A stretch of 64,000 bases of DNA from GCA-002793235 sp965267355 (lineage in GTDB: Bacteria > Bacteroidota > Bacteroidia > Flavobacteriales_E > Vicingaceae). The stretch is from NCBI GenBank assembly GCA_965267355.1, contig OZ253956.1:2232001-2296000 (forward strand), read 5' to 3'. Positions 1-9,542 of the stretch are shown piece after piece (positions within the stretch are counted from its first letter, which is position 1; each line of letters starts with the position of its first letter). The notes under the pieces were generated by a model. That model was not told the origin of the DNA and did no database searches. It saw only the letters and a program-made list of their open reading frames with translations. A program made the translations under genes and the position numbers.

Positions 1-2
1 TA

Positions 3-1934
3 ACTCAAAAACTGACCATTAAAGAAAAAAAGAGTTTAAAAATCTCGCTAGCAGCCTGCCTAAACAACATAGGGTTTGTTTATAAATATCTAGGTGATAT
101 ATCTAAAGCCCTTGAATACTACCATAAATCTCACAAGGTAAAAGAAGAAATAGGAGATAAAGTAGGCATCGCTGAAATTTTAAATAACATTGGGACTGTT
201 TATAATCATCAAGGCGATATAGTTAAAAGTTTGGAGTACTACCATCAGTCCCTCAAGATATATGAAGAAATTGGAGATAAAGAAGGTATCTGTGCTAGCT
301 TAAACAACATAGGGGTTGTTTATTATAATCAAGACGACCTACCTAAAGCATTGGAGTATTATCACCAATCCCTCAAGATACGAAAAGAAATGGGAGTCAA
401 ATATGTCATCGCTACTAGCTTAAACAACATAGGGATAGTTTATGGTAAACAAGGCGACATGCCTAAAGCATTGGAGTACTACCATAAATCCCTTAAGATA
501 CGAGAAGAAATAGGATACAAACAAGGCATTGCTTATACCTTACACAACATAGGGTTTGTTTATGATAATCAAGGCGATATACATAAAGCACTGGAGTACT
601 ATTATAAATCCCTCAAGCTACGAGAAGAAATAGGAGATAAAAAAGGCATTACTTATAGTTTACACAACATAGGGAAGATAAAAATGAAGCAAAGAGAGGT
701 AACAACTGCAAGAACCTATGCAAAAAAGGCCTTACAATTGGCACAAGAAATTGGTTTTCCTGAGCTAGTTTCATATAACTCCAAATTGTTGAGTAAAATA
801 GCCCAGCAACAAGGTAATTACTCAGAGGCTTTAAAAATGTATAAGTTGCACATCACCATGCGAGATAGCATAAACAACGAAGAAACACAAAAAGCAGCCA
901 TACACCAACAAACCAAATATGAGTACGAAAAGCAAAAAGTGATAGATGATGCAGAACATGAAAAACAATTAGCTATAGAACAAGAAGCCAAAGCAAAACA
1001 ACAAATTTTAACTGTTGCTACAAGTGCTGGTTTAGGCTTAGTTGGCATCTTTCTATTTTTTGTATTTAATAGGCTAAAAGTAACACGAAAACAAAAAGGA
1101 GTTATAGAAAAAGCCCACATAGTATTAGAAGAAAAAAATGCTGAAATATTAGATAGCATTAACTATGCAAAAAGAATACAAAGTGCTATTCTCCCTCCTG
1201 TTAAGTTAGTAAAAGAATACCTACAAGAAAGCTTTATATTGTACAAACCAAAAGACATTGTAGCAGGAGACTTTTACTGGTTAGAAACGATTAGTGATGA
1301 GAACTCAACACTCAACACCCAATATCCAATAACTATTTTATTTGCGGCAGCTGACTGCACAGGACATGGGGTGCCAGGAGCTATGGTTTCGGTTGTTTGT
1401 AATAATGGTTTAAATCGTGCAGTACGTGAGCATGGTTTAACTGATCCTGGAAAAATATTAGACAAAACAAGAGAGATAGTTGTTGCAGAATTTGAGAAGA
1501 GTGAAGAAGAAGTAAAAGATGGAATGGACATTGCTTTATGTAGTTTATCAGTTAACAGTAATCAGTCAACAGTTTTAAAGTACGCTGGAGCTCATAATCC
1601 ACTTTGGATTATTAGAAAAGGTTCAACTGAAATAGAAGAAATAAAAGCCAACAAACAACCGATTGGCCAAACAGATAACCCACAACCATACACTAATCAC
1701 AAAGTAGAGTTAAACCAAGGAGATGCAATTTATATTTTCTCAGATGGTTATGCAGACCAATTTGGAGGAGAAAAAGGTAAGAAGATGAAGACAGCAAACT
1801 TCAAGAAACTGCTTTTAAATATCAAAGATGAAAACATGCAAAAGCAGAAAGAATTGATAGATGAAGCATTTGAAAGTTGGAAAGGAGACTTAGAACAATT
1901 AGATGATGTTTGTGTAATTGGGGTTAGGGTATGA
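3..1934 (+). CDS. TPR-repeat, membrane-anchored SpoIIE/PP2C-type phosphatase (5' partial)
   Basis: The frame is open to the window edge, so the gene starts upstream; an internal ATG at 231 is not the true start because TPR coding continues before it. Order: at least six 40-residue TPRs (LNNIG.VY..QGD..KALEYY), a charged helix, one membrane segment near nt 1010-1075, a short coiled coil with DSINYAKRIQ, then a SpoIIE/PP2C domain (GDFYWLE, ADCTGHGVPGAMVS, FSDGYADQFGG). Family knowledge: such proteins dephosphorylate serine/threonine residues of anti-sigma-antagonist type partners, with TPRs as sensor or docking module. The stop overlaps moeA by 4 bp. A paralogous phosphatase domain lies at 30366-32327. 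Confidence 0.9.
   Translation, partial: TQKLTIKEKKSLKISLAACLNNIGFVYKYLGDISKALEYYHKSHKVKEEIGDKVGIAEILNNIGTVYNHQGDIVKSLEYYHQSLKIYEEIGDKEGICASLNNIGVVYYNQDDLPKALEYYHQSLKIRKEMGVKYVIATSLNNIGIVYGKQGDMPKALEYYHKSLKIREEIGYKQGIAYTLHNIGFVYDNQGDIHKALEYYYKSLKLREEIGDKKGITYSLHNIGKIKMKQREVTTARTYAKKALQLAQEIGFPELVSYNSKLLSKIAQQQGNYSEALKMYKLHITMRDSINNEETQKAAIHQQTKYEYEKQKVIDDAEHEKQLAIEQEAKAKQQILTVATSAGLGLVGIFLFFVFNRLKVTRKQKGVIEKAHIVLEEKNAEILDSINYAKRIQSAILPPVKLVKEYLQESFILYKPKDIVAGDFYWLETISDENSTLNTQYPITILFAAADCTGHGVPGAMVSVVCNNGLNRAVREHGLTDPGKILDKTREIVVAEFEKSEEEVKDGMDIALCSLSVNSNQSTVLKYAGAHNPLWIIRKGSTEIEEIKANKQPIGQTDNPQPYTNHKVELNQGDAIYIFSDGYADQFGGEKGKKMKTANFKKLLLNIKDENMQKQKELIDEAFESWKGDLEQLDDVCVIGVRV
61..660 (+). repeat. 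Five tandem 120-bp TPR-coding repeats
   Basis: Nucleotide repeats with an exact 120-bp period; each unit begins near TAAACAACATAGGG (near nt 61, 181, 301, 421, 541) and encodes one 40-residue TPR. Nucleotide similarity is much higher than the fold needs, which suggests recent duplication. The array probably continues upstream of the window. Confidence 0.9.
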
Positions 1935-3109
1935 TAAGTGTTTCAGAAGCCATAGCAATTGTAAAGCAACATTCTACTAAAGGACAAGTTGTGTTACTTC
2001 CCTTAACTGGTACACTAAACAAGTACTTGGCTGAAGATATTTATGCTCCAATCAATGTTCCGTCTTTCAATCAGAGTGCAATGGATGGCTATGCTTTTAA
2101 GTTTGAAGATGTAAGTAGAGAATTAGATATTATTGAGGAAATACCTGCTGGTGATATTAGAACAATCAATATTGAAAAAGGGCAGGCGGTTAGAATATTT
2201 ACTGGAGCAATGGTTCCAGATAGCTGTGATACAGTTGTGATGCAAGAATTGACTGAGATTAATGATGGTAAGTTAATTGTAAAAGATATAGGATTAAAAC
2301 AAGGAGGTAACATCCGTAAAGAGGGACATCAAATTGCCAAAGGAGATTTAGCATTAGAAAAAAGCTCAAAAATTACTCCTGCTGCAATTGGATTTTTAAC
2401 TTCATTGGGATTAACTGAGGTTAAGGTCTATCAATTACCAAAAGTAGCTGTATTGGCTACAGGTGATGAATTAGTAAAACCTGGAACTGAAATTCAAAAA
2501 GGACAGGTTTATGAATCAAATACATTAATGCTAAAAGGAGCGTTAAATGAGTTTAGGGTAGAACCTGAGATAATCTTTTTACCTGATAATTTTGAAAAAA
2601 CGAAAGAAGCAATTCAATGGGCATTAAATAATTCAGATATTATTTTATTGTCAGGCGGAATATCTGTTGGAGATTACGATTTTGTGAAACCAGCGTTAGA
2701 AAAAAACGAAGTACAGCAGTTGTTTTATAAGGTAAAACAGAAGCCAGGTAAGCCTCTTTTCTTTGGAAAAAACAACAACAAATTAGTATTTGCTTTGCCT
2801 GGAAACCCTGCAGCAGCATTAAACTGTTTCTATATGTATGTATTGCCTGCTATTAATATTCAAATAGGCAACCCAAATCCTTTTTTATCTAAAGTTAATT
2901 TACCTTTAAATCAAGCCTATCGAAAGAAAAGTGGTAGAGCAGAATTTTTAAAGGCATGTAGCAATGGCTCTGAAGTAATATTACTAGAAGGTCAGGGGTC
3001 AGATGTTTTGTTGTCGTTTTCTAAAGCTAATTGTTTAGTTTACTTAAATGATGAAACTGATCAAATAGAGCAAGGAGATGTTGTAGAAGTTTACTTATTA
3101 CCTGAGTAA
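1931..3109 (+). CDS. moeA: Molybdopterin molybdenumtransferase MoeA
   Basis: MoeA inserts molybdate into adenylylated molybdopterin in the last step of Moco synthesis, in the cytoplasm. 392 residues is normal for the family. Visible motifs are NQSAMDGYAF near the N terminus, FTGAMVP, ATGDELVKPG, SGGISVGDYDFV and ALPGNPAAALNCF, followed by the C-terminal beta-barrel domain. The start ATG overlaps the stop of the upstream phosphatase (ATGA), and the next gene begins inside the stop codon (TAATG), so translation is probably coupled along the operon. Confidence 0.95.
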   Translation: MISVSEAIAIVKQHSTKGQVVLLPLTGTLNKYLAEDIYAPINVPSFNQSAMDGYAFKFEDVSRELDIIEEIPAGDIRTINIEKGQAVRIFTGAMVPDSCDTVVMQELTEINDGKLIVKDIGLKQGGNIRKEGHQIAKGDLALEKSSKITPAAIGFLTSLGLTEVKVYQLPKVAVLATGDELVKPGTEIQKGQVYESNTLMLKGALNEFRVEPEIIFLPDNFEKTKEAIQWALNNSDIILLSGGISVGDYDFVKPALEKNEVQQLFYKVKQKPGKPLFFGKNNNKLVFALPGNPAAALNCFYMYVLPAINIQIGNPNPFLSKVNLPLNQAYRKKSGRAEFLKACSNGSEVILLEGQGSDVLLSFSKANCLVYLNDETDQIEQGDVVEVYLLPE

Positions 3110-3855
3110 TGGATATTTTTCAAATTGAGCATATTTGGATGTTTTTACTGTTACTTCCAATAGTAGCCTTTATGTATGCTTCAGTTGGTCATGGTGGAGC
3201 AAGTGGTTATTTAGCGTTAATGGCGCTGTTTGGGTTTGCACCTGAAACTATGAAACCTACAGCTTTATTGTTAAACTTATTTGTTGCAGCTATTTCATTC
3301 TTTCATTATACTAAATCAGGTCATTTCAATAAAAAACTTTTTTTCGTTTTTGCAATAACATCTATTCCGTTAGCATTTATTGGTGGTACAATAGCAATTG
3401 ATGCTGCCATTTATAAAAAAGTTTTAGCAGTATTGTTAGTTTTTGCCATTTTAAAGATGTTGAATGTATTTGGGAAAGAAGTTAATGAAATAAAGGAGGT
3501 TAGCATTTGGCAAGGTTTAATAATAGGTGCAGGTATCGGTTTTTTTTCAGGTTTAATAGGCATTGGAGGAGGTATAATTTTAACACCATTAATATTGTTA
3601 CTACATTGGGGTAAAATGAAAGAAGCTGCAGCTGTTTCAGCTCTGTTTATTTGGGTAAATTCCGGGGCAGGTTTGTTGGGGCAAATAAGTAATGGAGTAA
3701 CGTTAAATGTTCAAGCGTTTATATTAGTTGGTATTGCAATTGTTGGTGCTTTTACGGGAGCATATTTAGGAAGTTCACGCTTTAATAATAAAGTGTTAAG
3801 ATATATGTTGTCTATTGTTTTATTGATAGCATGTATTAAGTTAATTTTAACCTAA
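3109..3855 (+). CDS. TauE/SafE-family membrane exporter
   Basis: A 248-residue, highly hydrophobic protein with about eight membrane segments. The two family half-motifs are visible: YASVGHGGASGYLALMALF near the N terminus and GLIGIGGGIILTPLILL in the middle. The family carries sulfite, sulfoacetate or other anions outward across the inner membrane. It starts on TAATG overlapping moeA and ends on TAATG overlapping mobA, so it is an integral member of the Moco operon. A role with a molybdoenzyme substrate or product such as sulfite, or with an oxyanion, is inference; the substrate cannot be read from sequence. Confidence 0.88.
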   Translation: MDIFQIEHIWMFLLLLPIVAFMYASVGHGGASGYLALMALFGFAPETMKPTALLLNLFVAAISFFHYTKSGHFNKKLFFVFAITSIPLAFIGGTIAIDAAIYKKVLAVLLVFAILKMLNVFGKEVNEIKEVSIWQGLIIGAGIGFFSGLIGIGGGIILTPLILLLHWGKMKEAAAVSALFIWVNSGAGLLGQISNGVTLNVQAFILVGIAIVGAFTGAYLGSSRFNNKVLRYMLSIVLLIACIKLILT

Positions 3856-4403
3856 TGGAAGTTACAGCTATAATATTAGCTGGTGGTAAAAGCACCAGGA
3901 TGGGAGAAGATAAAGGATTGATGAAATTAGATGGTAAACTTATGATTCAATACGTAATTGATGTGTTAAAGCAGATTACCAATCAAATAATTATTATTTC
4001 TAATAATCTGGAATATGAACAATTGGGTTATCCGGTTTTTGCTGATGAAATAAAAGGAAAAGGTCCATTAGCAGGAATATATACAGGGTTATTGAATTCT
4101 AAAACAAGCTTGAATTTAGTATTGAGTTGTGATGTACCCTATATAAAAACAGAATTGTTAGAGTTTTTGATTGAAAAATCTCAAGGTTATGATGTTACCA
4201 TTCCGGAAAAGGATGGACAAACTCATCAGTTAATAGGAGTGTTTGATAAAAGTTGTGAAGAGGGTTTTAAATCAGCAATAGATAATAATTGTTTGAAATT
4301 AATTTCTGCTTACGAAAGCTTAAATTTGAATGTTGTTGATGCCAATCAATTTGATGAAAAGCTATTTAGAAACATAAATACAAAAAATGATATTGAAGCT
4401 TAA
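3855..4403 (+). CDS. mobA: Molybdenum cofactor guanylyltransferase MobA
   Basis: Transfers GMP from GTP to Mo-molybdopterin to make the MGD cofactor. The N terminus has the nucleotide-binding signature LAGGKSTRMGEDKGL, then GPLAGIYTGL and the metal-binding SCDVPYI. The length of 182 residues fits MobA. Its presence implies that the host makes bis-MGD enzymes of the DMSO-reductase family. The start is at a TAATG junction, and the 3' end overlaps moaD by 17 bp. Confidence 0.92.
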   Translation: MEVTAIILAGGKSTRMGEDKGLMKLDGKLMIQYVIDVLKQITNQIIIISNNLEYEQLGYPVFADEIKGKGPLAGIYTGLLNSKTSLNLVLSCDVPYIKTELLEFLIEKSQGYDVTIPEKDGQTHQLIGVFDKSCEEGFKSAIDNNCLKLISAYESLNLNVVDANQFDEKLFRNINTKNDIEA

Positions 4404-4614
4404 ATATTTTGGAATGGTGGCTGAAGCTTTAAAACTAGAATCTGAAGAATTAGATTTGAATGTTTTAACAGTTTCTGATATCGAGAATATTTATAGTTCA
4501 AAATTGAATGATATCAATTTTAAAGTAGCTGTGAACCAGAACTTAGTTGAATCAAATCATTCTTTAAACGAAAACGATGAAGTGGCTTTGTTGCCACCTT
4601 TTGCAGGAGGGTAA
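4387..4614 (+). CDS. moaD: MoaD/ThiS-like sulfur carrier, small subunit of molybdopterin synthase
   Basis: A 75-residue ubiquitin-like protein ending in LLPPFAGG; the terminal Gly-Gly is the residue adenylylated by MoeB and converted to thiocarboxylate. It pairs with MoaE, encoded 1 kb downstream, to sulfurate precursor Z. The start overlaps the end of mobA by 17 bp, and the stop overlaps moeB (TAATG). Confidence 0.92.
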   Translation: MILKLKYFGMVAEALKLESEELDLNVLTVSDIENIYSSKLNDINFKVAVNQNLVESNHSLNENDEVALLPPFAGG

Positions 4615-5702
4615 TGTTATCAGATAAAGAAAAATATCGTTATTCAAGGCACTTATTGTTAGATAAAGTAGGTGAGGTTGGTCAAGAAAAATTGAAAGCT
4701 TCGAAAGTTTTAGTAATTGGAGCTGGAGGTTTGGGTTGTCCTGTTTTACAATATCTAGCGGCTGCTGGTGTAGGAACAATTGGAGTAATAGATTTCGACA
4801 ATGTTGATGAAACTAATCTTCAGCGTCAAGTGTTATTTACTAAAGAAGATGTTGGGAAGAATAAAGCAATTGTAGCTGCTTCTAGGTTGAATCAATTGAA
4901 TGAGTTTGTCAATTTTAATATTTATGCAGAGAAATTAACTAATTCTAATGCATTAGGTCTGTTTAGAGAGTATGATATTATTATAGATGGGACAGATAAT
5001 TTTTCAACCAGATACTTGGTAAATGATGCATGTGTATTAACTAACAAACCTCTAGTTTATGGAGCAATTTATAAGTTTGAAGGTCAAGTGTCGGTTTTCA
5101 ATTATAAAGATGGCCCAACTTATCGTTGTTTGTTTCCTGATCCGCCAGAAGCTGGAGCTGTACCAAATTGCTCAGAGATTGGTGTGATAGGAGTTTTACC
5201 GGGTTTAATTGGTACACAGCAAGCTAATGAAGTTATTAAGTTGATACTTGGAATAGGTGAACCATTGTCAGGAAAACTAGCAGTTTATGATGCGTTACAA
5301 GCTAGTCAGTTTGTTTTGCAAATTGCAAAAAACGAATCACAAATTGAATTAGTAAAGCAATTAAACTTTAAAAACTATGATTACGATTATTTTTGTGGAA
5401 TAAAACAAGAAAAAGATATGAATCAGATTTCAGCTGAAGAATTAAAAGCGTTAATGCAAAATGAAGAAGTACAAATTATTGATGTTCGTGAGCCTCACGA
5501 AACACCAAAGTTTGAGGAACTAAATGCTGTCAATATTCCTTTACAAACCATTCCGAACAACATGGATAGAATTGTAAAAGACAAAAAAGTAATAGTTCAT
5601 TGTCAGCATGGTGTTAGAAGCATGAATGCCGTTAGCTTTTTAGAGCAAAATGGTTTTGATAATTTATATAATTTAACCGGTGGAATAGTAACTTGGCAAT
5701 AA
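4614..5702 (+). CDS. moeB: MoeB/ThiF-type adenylyltransferase with C-terminal rhodanese domain
   Basis: Activates the C-terminal glycine of MoaD. The N-terminal E1-like domain shows YSRHLLLDKVGEVGQEKL, the nucleotide-binding GAGGLGCPV, DFDNVDETNLQRQ and DGTDNFSTRYLVND. A rhodanese domain follows from about residue 265, with active-site Cys in VHCQHGVRS, so sulfur donor and adenylation functions are fused (362 residues). The zinc-binding cysteine pairs of E. coli MoeB are not all evident; only FCG is seen in the linker. Translation is coupled to neighbours on both sides. Confidence 0.92.
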   Translation: MLSDKEKYRYSRHLLLDKVGEVGQEKLKASKVLVIGAGGLGCPVLQYLAAAGVGTIGVIDFDNVDETNLQRQVLFTKEDVGKNKAIVAASRLNQLNEFVNFNIYAEKLTNSNALGLFREYDIIIDGTDNFSTRYLVNDACVLTNKPLVYGAIYKFEGQVSVFNYKDGPTYRCLFPDPPEAGAVPNCSEIGVIGVLPGLIGTQQANEVIKLILGIGEPLSGKLAVYDALQASQFVLQIAKNESQIELVKQLNFKNYDYDYFCGIKQEKDMNQISAEELKALMQNEEVQIIDVREPHETPKFEELNAVNIPLQTIPNNMDRIVKDKKVIVHCQHGVRSMNAVSFLEQNGFDNLYNLTGGIVTWQ

Positions 5703-6145
5703 TGAGTGAAAAGAAAATAAAAAACGTTTTTGTTGATGGACCAATAACTCCTGAAAAGATAGCAACTTCTATTGCTCACCATCAGGTAAAGACAAATATT
5801 GGTGCTCATGATATATTTTTAGGTCAAGTAAGGGCTGATGAGATTGATGGTAAAACAGTACAAGCAATCGACTATAGTGCTTACGAAGAAATGGCTAACA
5901 AAACCTTTCACGATATTAGAGAAAGTGCTTTTGAGAAGTTTGACTTAACTTGTATGCATATCTACCACAGTAAAGGGATTGTAAAAGCAGGAGAGATTTG
6001 CTTGTTTGTCTTTACTTCTTCTGCTCATAGAAAAGAAGCAATGGATGCTTGCAGGTATTTAGTTGAAGAAATAAAGGAAAAAGCACCTGTGTTTGGGAAA
6101 GAGCTATTTGAAGATGGTGCTCACGTTTGGAAAGAGAACAAATGA
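5702..6145 (+). CDS. moaE: Molybdopterin synthase catalytic subunit MoaE
   Basis: Large subunit of molybdopterin synthase, partner of MoaD. Motifs include GAHDIFLGQVRAD, AIDYSAYEEMA and the family signature HRKEAMDACRYLVEEIKE. I chose the ATG at 5702, which sits in a TAATG junction with the moeB stop, over an in-frame TTG at 5693; the product is then 147 residues. The stop overlaps the next gene by ATGA. Confidence 0.93.
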   Translation: MSEKKIKNVFVDGPITPEKIATSIAHHQVKTNIGAHDIFLGQVRADEIDGKTVQAIDYSAYEEMANKTFHDIRESAFEKFDLTCMHIYHSKGIVKAGEICLFVFTSSAHRKEAMDACRYLVEEIKEKAPVFGKELFEDGAHVWKENK

Positions 6146-7050
6146 TAGACATTACACATAAAAATACAACCCTAAGAATAGCAACTGCACAAGCAATAGT
6201 TAAAGTTAGTAAGCAAGAAACTATTGATGCTATCAATAACAAAACTGTACCTAAAGGTGATGTGTTTGCGATGTGTAAAGCAGTTGGCTTGTTGGGAGTG
6301 AAAAATACACCACTCATTTTGGCTGATTGTCATCCGTTACCAATCGAATATACTGGAGTTGATTATGAAATTAATGGGTTAGAAATTACCGTTAAGGTAA
6401 CCATTAAAACCATTTATAAAACAGGTGTTGAGGTTGAAGCCATGCATGGTGCAAGTGTAGTTGCGTTGAATATGTATGATATGTTGAAACCTATTGATAA
6501 GGGAGTTGAGATTCACCACATTAAGCTGTTGAACAAGAAAGGAGGAAAGTCTGATTTTAAAGATAAATCAGAAGGATTAACTGCTTCGGTAATTGTTTGT
6601 TCAGATACAATTGCTGCTGGACAAAAAGAAGATAAAGCAGGAAAAGCCATAATTGCGAAACTAGAAGATTGTGGAGTTGAGGTTAAGAATTACGAGGTTA
6701 TTCCAGATGAGAAGGATGATATACAAGCAAAAGCAAAAGCTGCTGTTGAGCAAGGAATAAACATGGTGATTTATACCGGTGGAACTGGACTGTCAGGTAG
6801 AGATGTTACTCCAGAAGCTTTAAAACCTTTATTAAACAGGACCATACCTGGAATAGAAGAAGCCATCCGAGATTACGGACAAGAGCGTATGCCTTTTGCT
6901 ATGCTGAGTAGGAGTGTTGCTGGTACAATTGATAATACTTTGGTGTTGGCTTTGCCAGGTTCAACAAATGGAGCGAAAGAGAGTATGGATGCTATTTTCC
7001 CTGCTGTTTTACATGTTTTTAAAGTGTTGAAAGGAATACGTCATGATTAG
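6142..7050 (+). CDS. moaCB: Bifunctional MoaC-MoaB fusion (cyclic pyranopterin monophosphate synthase / molybdopterin adenylyltransferase)
   Basis: Two Moco steps in one chain. The N-terminal half is MoaC (GDVFAMCKAVGLLGVKNT, LADCHPLPI, EVEAMHGASVVALNMYD). The C-terminal half is a MoaB/MogA domain (SVIVCSDTIAAGQKEDKAG, IYTGGTGLSGRDVTPEA, LALPGSTNGAKESMDAI). The ATG at 6142 lies in an ATGA overlap with moaE and is preferred to the TTG at 6127. The product has 302 residues. MoaA, which makes the MoaC substrate, is not in the window. This is the last gene of the operon; 110 bp follow before ccoI. Confidence 0.92.
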   Translation: MIDITHKNTTLRIATAQAIVKVSKQETIDAINNKTVPKGDVFAMCKAVGLLGVKNTPLILADCHPLPIEYTGVDYEINGLEITVKVTIKTIYKTGVEVEAMHGASVVALNMYDMLKPIDKGVEIHHIKLLNKKGGKSDFKDKSEGLTASVIVCSDTIAAGQKEDKAGKAIIAKLEDCGVEVKNYEVIPDEKDDIQAKAKAAVEQGINMVIYTGGTGLSGRDVTPEALKPLLNRTIPGIEEAIRDYGQERMPFAMLSRSVAGTIDNTLVLALPGSTNGAKESMDAIFPAVLHVFKVLKGIRHD

Positions 7051-7160
7051 CTGCTTTACTTAAAATGTTCAAGAGCATTCTAAAATATGACTAAAGATAG
7101 TTTTGCTCTATTTGCATAACTGTTTATTTGTAATCGTAATATTTTACTGTAGTATTAATT

Positions 7161-9542
7161 ATGAGTAATACCAATTGCTTTCATTGTGGTGATTCTTGTG
7201 TTGATGAACTTGTCAAGTTTGATAACAAGAGTTTTTGCTGTAATGGATGTAAATCTGTTTATGAGATCTTAAATCATCATCAATTAGATGATTATTACGA
7301 TATTGAATCTGCTCCTGGCACAAAAAATAATAACTTAAATACCAATCAATATAAGTTTTTAGATTTAGACGAAATAGCCGACACGCTCTATGATTTTAAA
7401 GAAGAAAACAAGAGGGTGGTTAGGTTATTTCTTCCTGAAATACATTGTGCATCATGTGTTTGGTTGTTAGAGAATTTAAATCGAATTAATGAAGGAGTAT
7501 ATTATTCGGAGGTTAATTTTCTAAAAAAAGAAGCTTTAATATCCTTTGACATAACGGTAACAAAGTTCAGTGAATTGGCGGTTTTGTTACACAGAATAGG
7601 CTATCCACCAAAATTTGACTCGCAAAAAGAAGCAAAATCAACTAATAAGAAATTGCTTGTAAAATTGGGCGTTACCTTTTTTTGCTTTGGAAATGTAATG
7701 CTGTTTAGTTTTCCAGAGTACTTAAACCCTGATGAAACTTTTTTAAACTCTTACAGAACGTTCTTTTCCTATTTAATTTTTGGATTTTCTATACCAGTTT
7801 TAATCTACTCAGCGAAGTCGTACTTGGTGTCAGCCTTTAAAGCATTGAGGAGTAAGTCAATTAATCTTGATGTGCCTATTTCATTAGGGATATTAACATT
7901 ATACGGTAAAAGTGTTTTTGATATCTTTTCTAATAATGGGCCAGGTTACATGGATTCTTTTGTTGGTTTTGTATTGTTTTTGTTGGCAGGTAAATGGTTT
8001 CAAGAGCAAAGCTATCAGGCTCTTTCATTTAATAGAAACTACAAATCGTACTTTCCTTTAGCAGTAACCCAATTGGTAGGAAAAGAAGAAATAATAAAAC
8101 CCGTTGAAAATGTTAAGAAGAAAGATATTTTAGTTATCAGAAATGAAGAAATCATTCCTACAGATTCAATATTGATGAGTGAAACAGCAAGTATTGATTA
8201 TAGTTTCGTTACAGGAGAGTCAACACTCGTAAAAAAGAAAAAAGGAGATGCCCTTTATGCTGGGGGTAAACAGGTTGGTTCATCCATCAATGTAGAAGTA
8301 TCCAAACAACTCGATCAGAGTTATTTAACACAACTATGGAATCAGAATGCTTTTAAAAAAGATGAATATGTTGGAGTTATAGACTTTAATAGCAAATTGA
8401 GTAATTATTTTATAGCAGCGGTAATTGTTGTTGCAGCTTTGTCAGCCATAGCATGGACTGTAATAGATGCAACTCAAATTGTAAATGTGGTAGTAGCGGT
8501 TTTAATTGTAGCCTGTCCTTGTGCTTTAGCACTTTCTATACCTTTTACTTTTGGTAATAGTTTAAGAGTAGCAGGCAGTAATGGCTTATACCTAAAGAAT
8601 AGTAAGGTGGTAGAGCAACTGGGGAAAGTAACAGATATTGTTTTTGATAAAACAGGTACTTTAACCAAACAAAATGATTCAGAAATAGTTTTTATTGGAG
8701 ATGAGCTATCCAATGAAGAGCAGGCAATTATTTTGTCAGTTGTTAGTCATTCATCTCACCCATTAAGCAGACTGATTACCAGTAAATTAAAGTCGAAAAA
8801 TGATCACACTTATGAGGTGGAAAATTTTTTAGAGCATACAGGAAAAGGAGTAGAAGGAGAAGTAAAAAAATTAAAAATTAAAATAGGCTCAAAAGATTGG
8901 TTGGGAGTAGTTTCTGATAATGATTTGAATACTAAAGTTTACATTAGTATTAATGAAAAAATTAAAGGCTATTACCGAATACAAAATACTTATAGAAAGG
9001 GACTGGAGAGTATTGTTGGTCAGCTTTCATCTCAATATAAATTTCATGTTTTATCAGGAGATAATGAAAGTGAGAGAGATAGGTTAGAAACGATATTCGG
9101 AAACAATACACCCATCTACTTTAATCAAAAACCAATTGATAAACTCAATTACATTCAAGGGCTTAAAAGTGATGAAAGGATGGTAATGATGGTGGGAGAT
9201 GGTTTGAATGATGCTGGAGCACTTAAACAAAGTGATATTGGAGTTGTAATAGCTGAAGATGTGTATAGTTTTTCTCCAGCTTGTGATGCAATTATGGATG
9301 CCAGTGAATTTAAAAAACTTCCGAACTTCTTAAACCTGGGAAAGTACAGCTTAAAAGTTTTAAAAATAAGTTATACTATTTCTTTATTGTATAATACCAT
9401 AGGATTAGCTTTTGCATTAACCAATCAGCTATCACCATTAATTGCAGCTATTCTAATGCCAATTAGCTCAATATCAGTTGTTTTTGTAACCACTATTCTA
9501 ATTCGTTTATTTTCTCAGAAACACTTCATTTCTAAAAACTGA
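7161..9542 (+). CDS. ccoI: Heavy-metal P1B-type ATPase for cbb3 oxidase assembly (CcoI/FixI)
   Basis: Copper-transporting ATPase that supplies Cu to cbb3 oxidase. The N terminus has a cysteine-rich putative metal-binding domain (CFHCGDSC, CCNGCKSVY), then an HMA-like domain with CASCVW near residue 97. The catalytic core shows TGES, the membrane ACPCALAL metal site, phosphorylation motif DKTGTLT, SHPLSR and GDGLNDAGAL. 793 residues is normal. It heads the cco cluster, 105 bp upstream of ccoS. A perfect palindrome sits across its stop codon. Confidence 0.93.
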   Translation: MSNTNCFHCGDSCVDELVKFDNKSFCCNGCKSVYEILNHHQLDDYYDIESAPGTKNNNLNTNQYKFLDLDEIADTLYDFKEENKRVVRLFLPEIHCASCVWLLENLNRINEGVYYSEVNFLKKEALISFDITVTKFSELAVLLHRIGYPPKFDSQKEAKSTNKKLLVKLGVTFFCFGNVMLFSFPEYLNPDETFLNSYRTFFSYLIFGFSIPVLIYSAKSYLVSAFKALRSKSINLDVPISLGILTLYGKSVFDIFSNNGPGYMDSFVGFVLFLLAGKWFQEQSYQALSFNRNYKSYFPLAVTQLVGKEEIIKPVENVKKKDILVIRNEEIIPTDSILMSETASIDYSFVTGESTLVKKKKGDALYAGGKQVGSSINVEVSKQLDQSYLTQLWNQNAFKKDEYVGVIDFNSKLSNYFIAAVIVVAALSAIAWTVIDATQIVNVVVAVLIVACPCALALSIPFTFGNSLRVAGSNGLYLKNSKVVEQLGKVTDIVFDKTGTLTKQNDSEIVFIGDELSNEEQAIILSVVSHSSHPLSRLITSKLKSKNDHTYEVENFLEHTGKGVEGEVKKLKIKIGSKDWLGVVSDNDLNTKVYISINEKIKGYYRIQNTYRKGLESIVGQLSSQYKFHVLSGDNESERDRLETIFGNNTPIYFNQKPIDKLNYIQGLKSDERMVMMVGDGLNDAGALKQSDIGVVIAEDVYSFSPACDAIMDASEFKKLPNFLNLGKYSLKVLKISYTISLLYNTIGLAFALTNQLSPLIAAILMPISSISVVFVTTILIRLFSQKHFISKN

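Noticed and set aside
818..1159. Minus-strand ORF inside the SpoIIE gene
   Set aside because: Shadow of the K/E/Q-rich coding strand.
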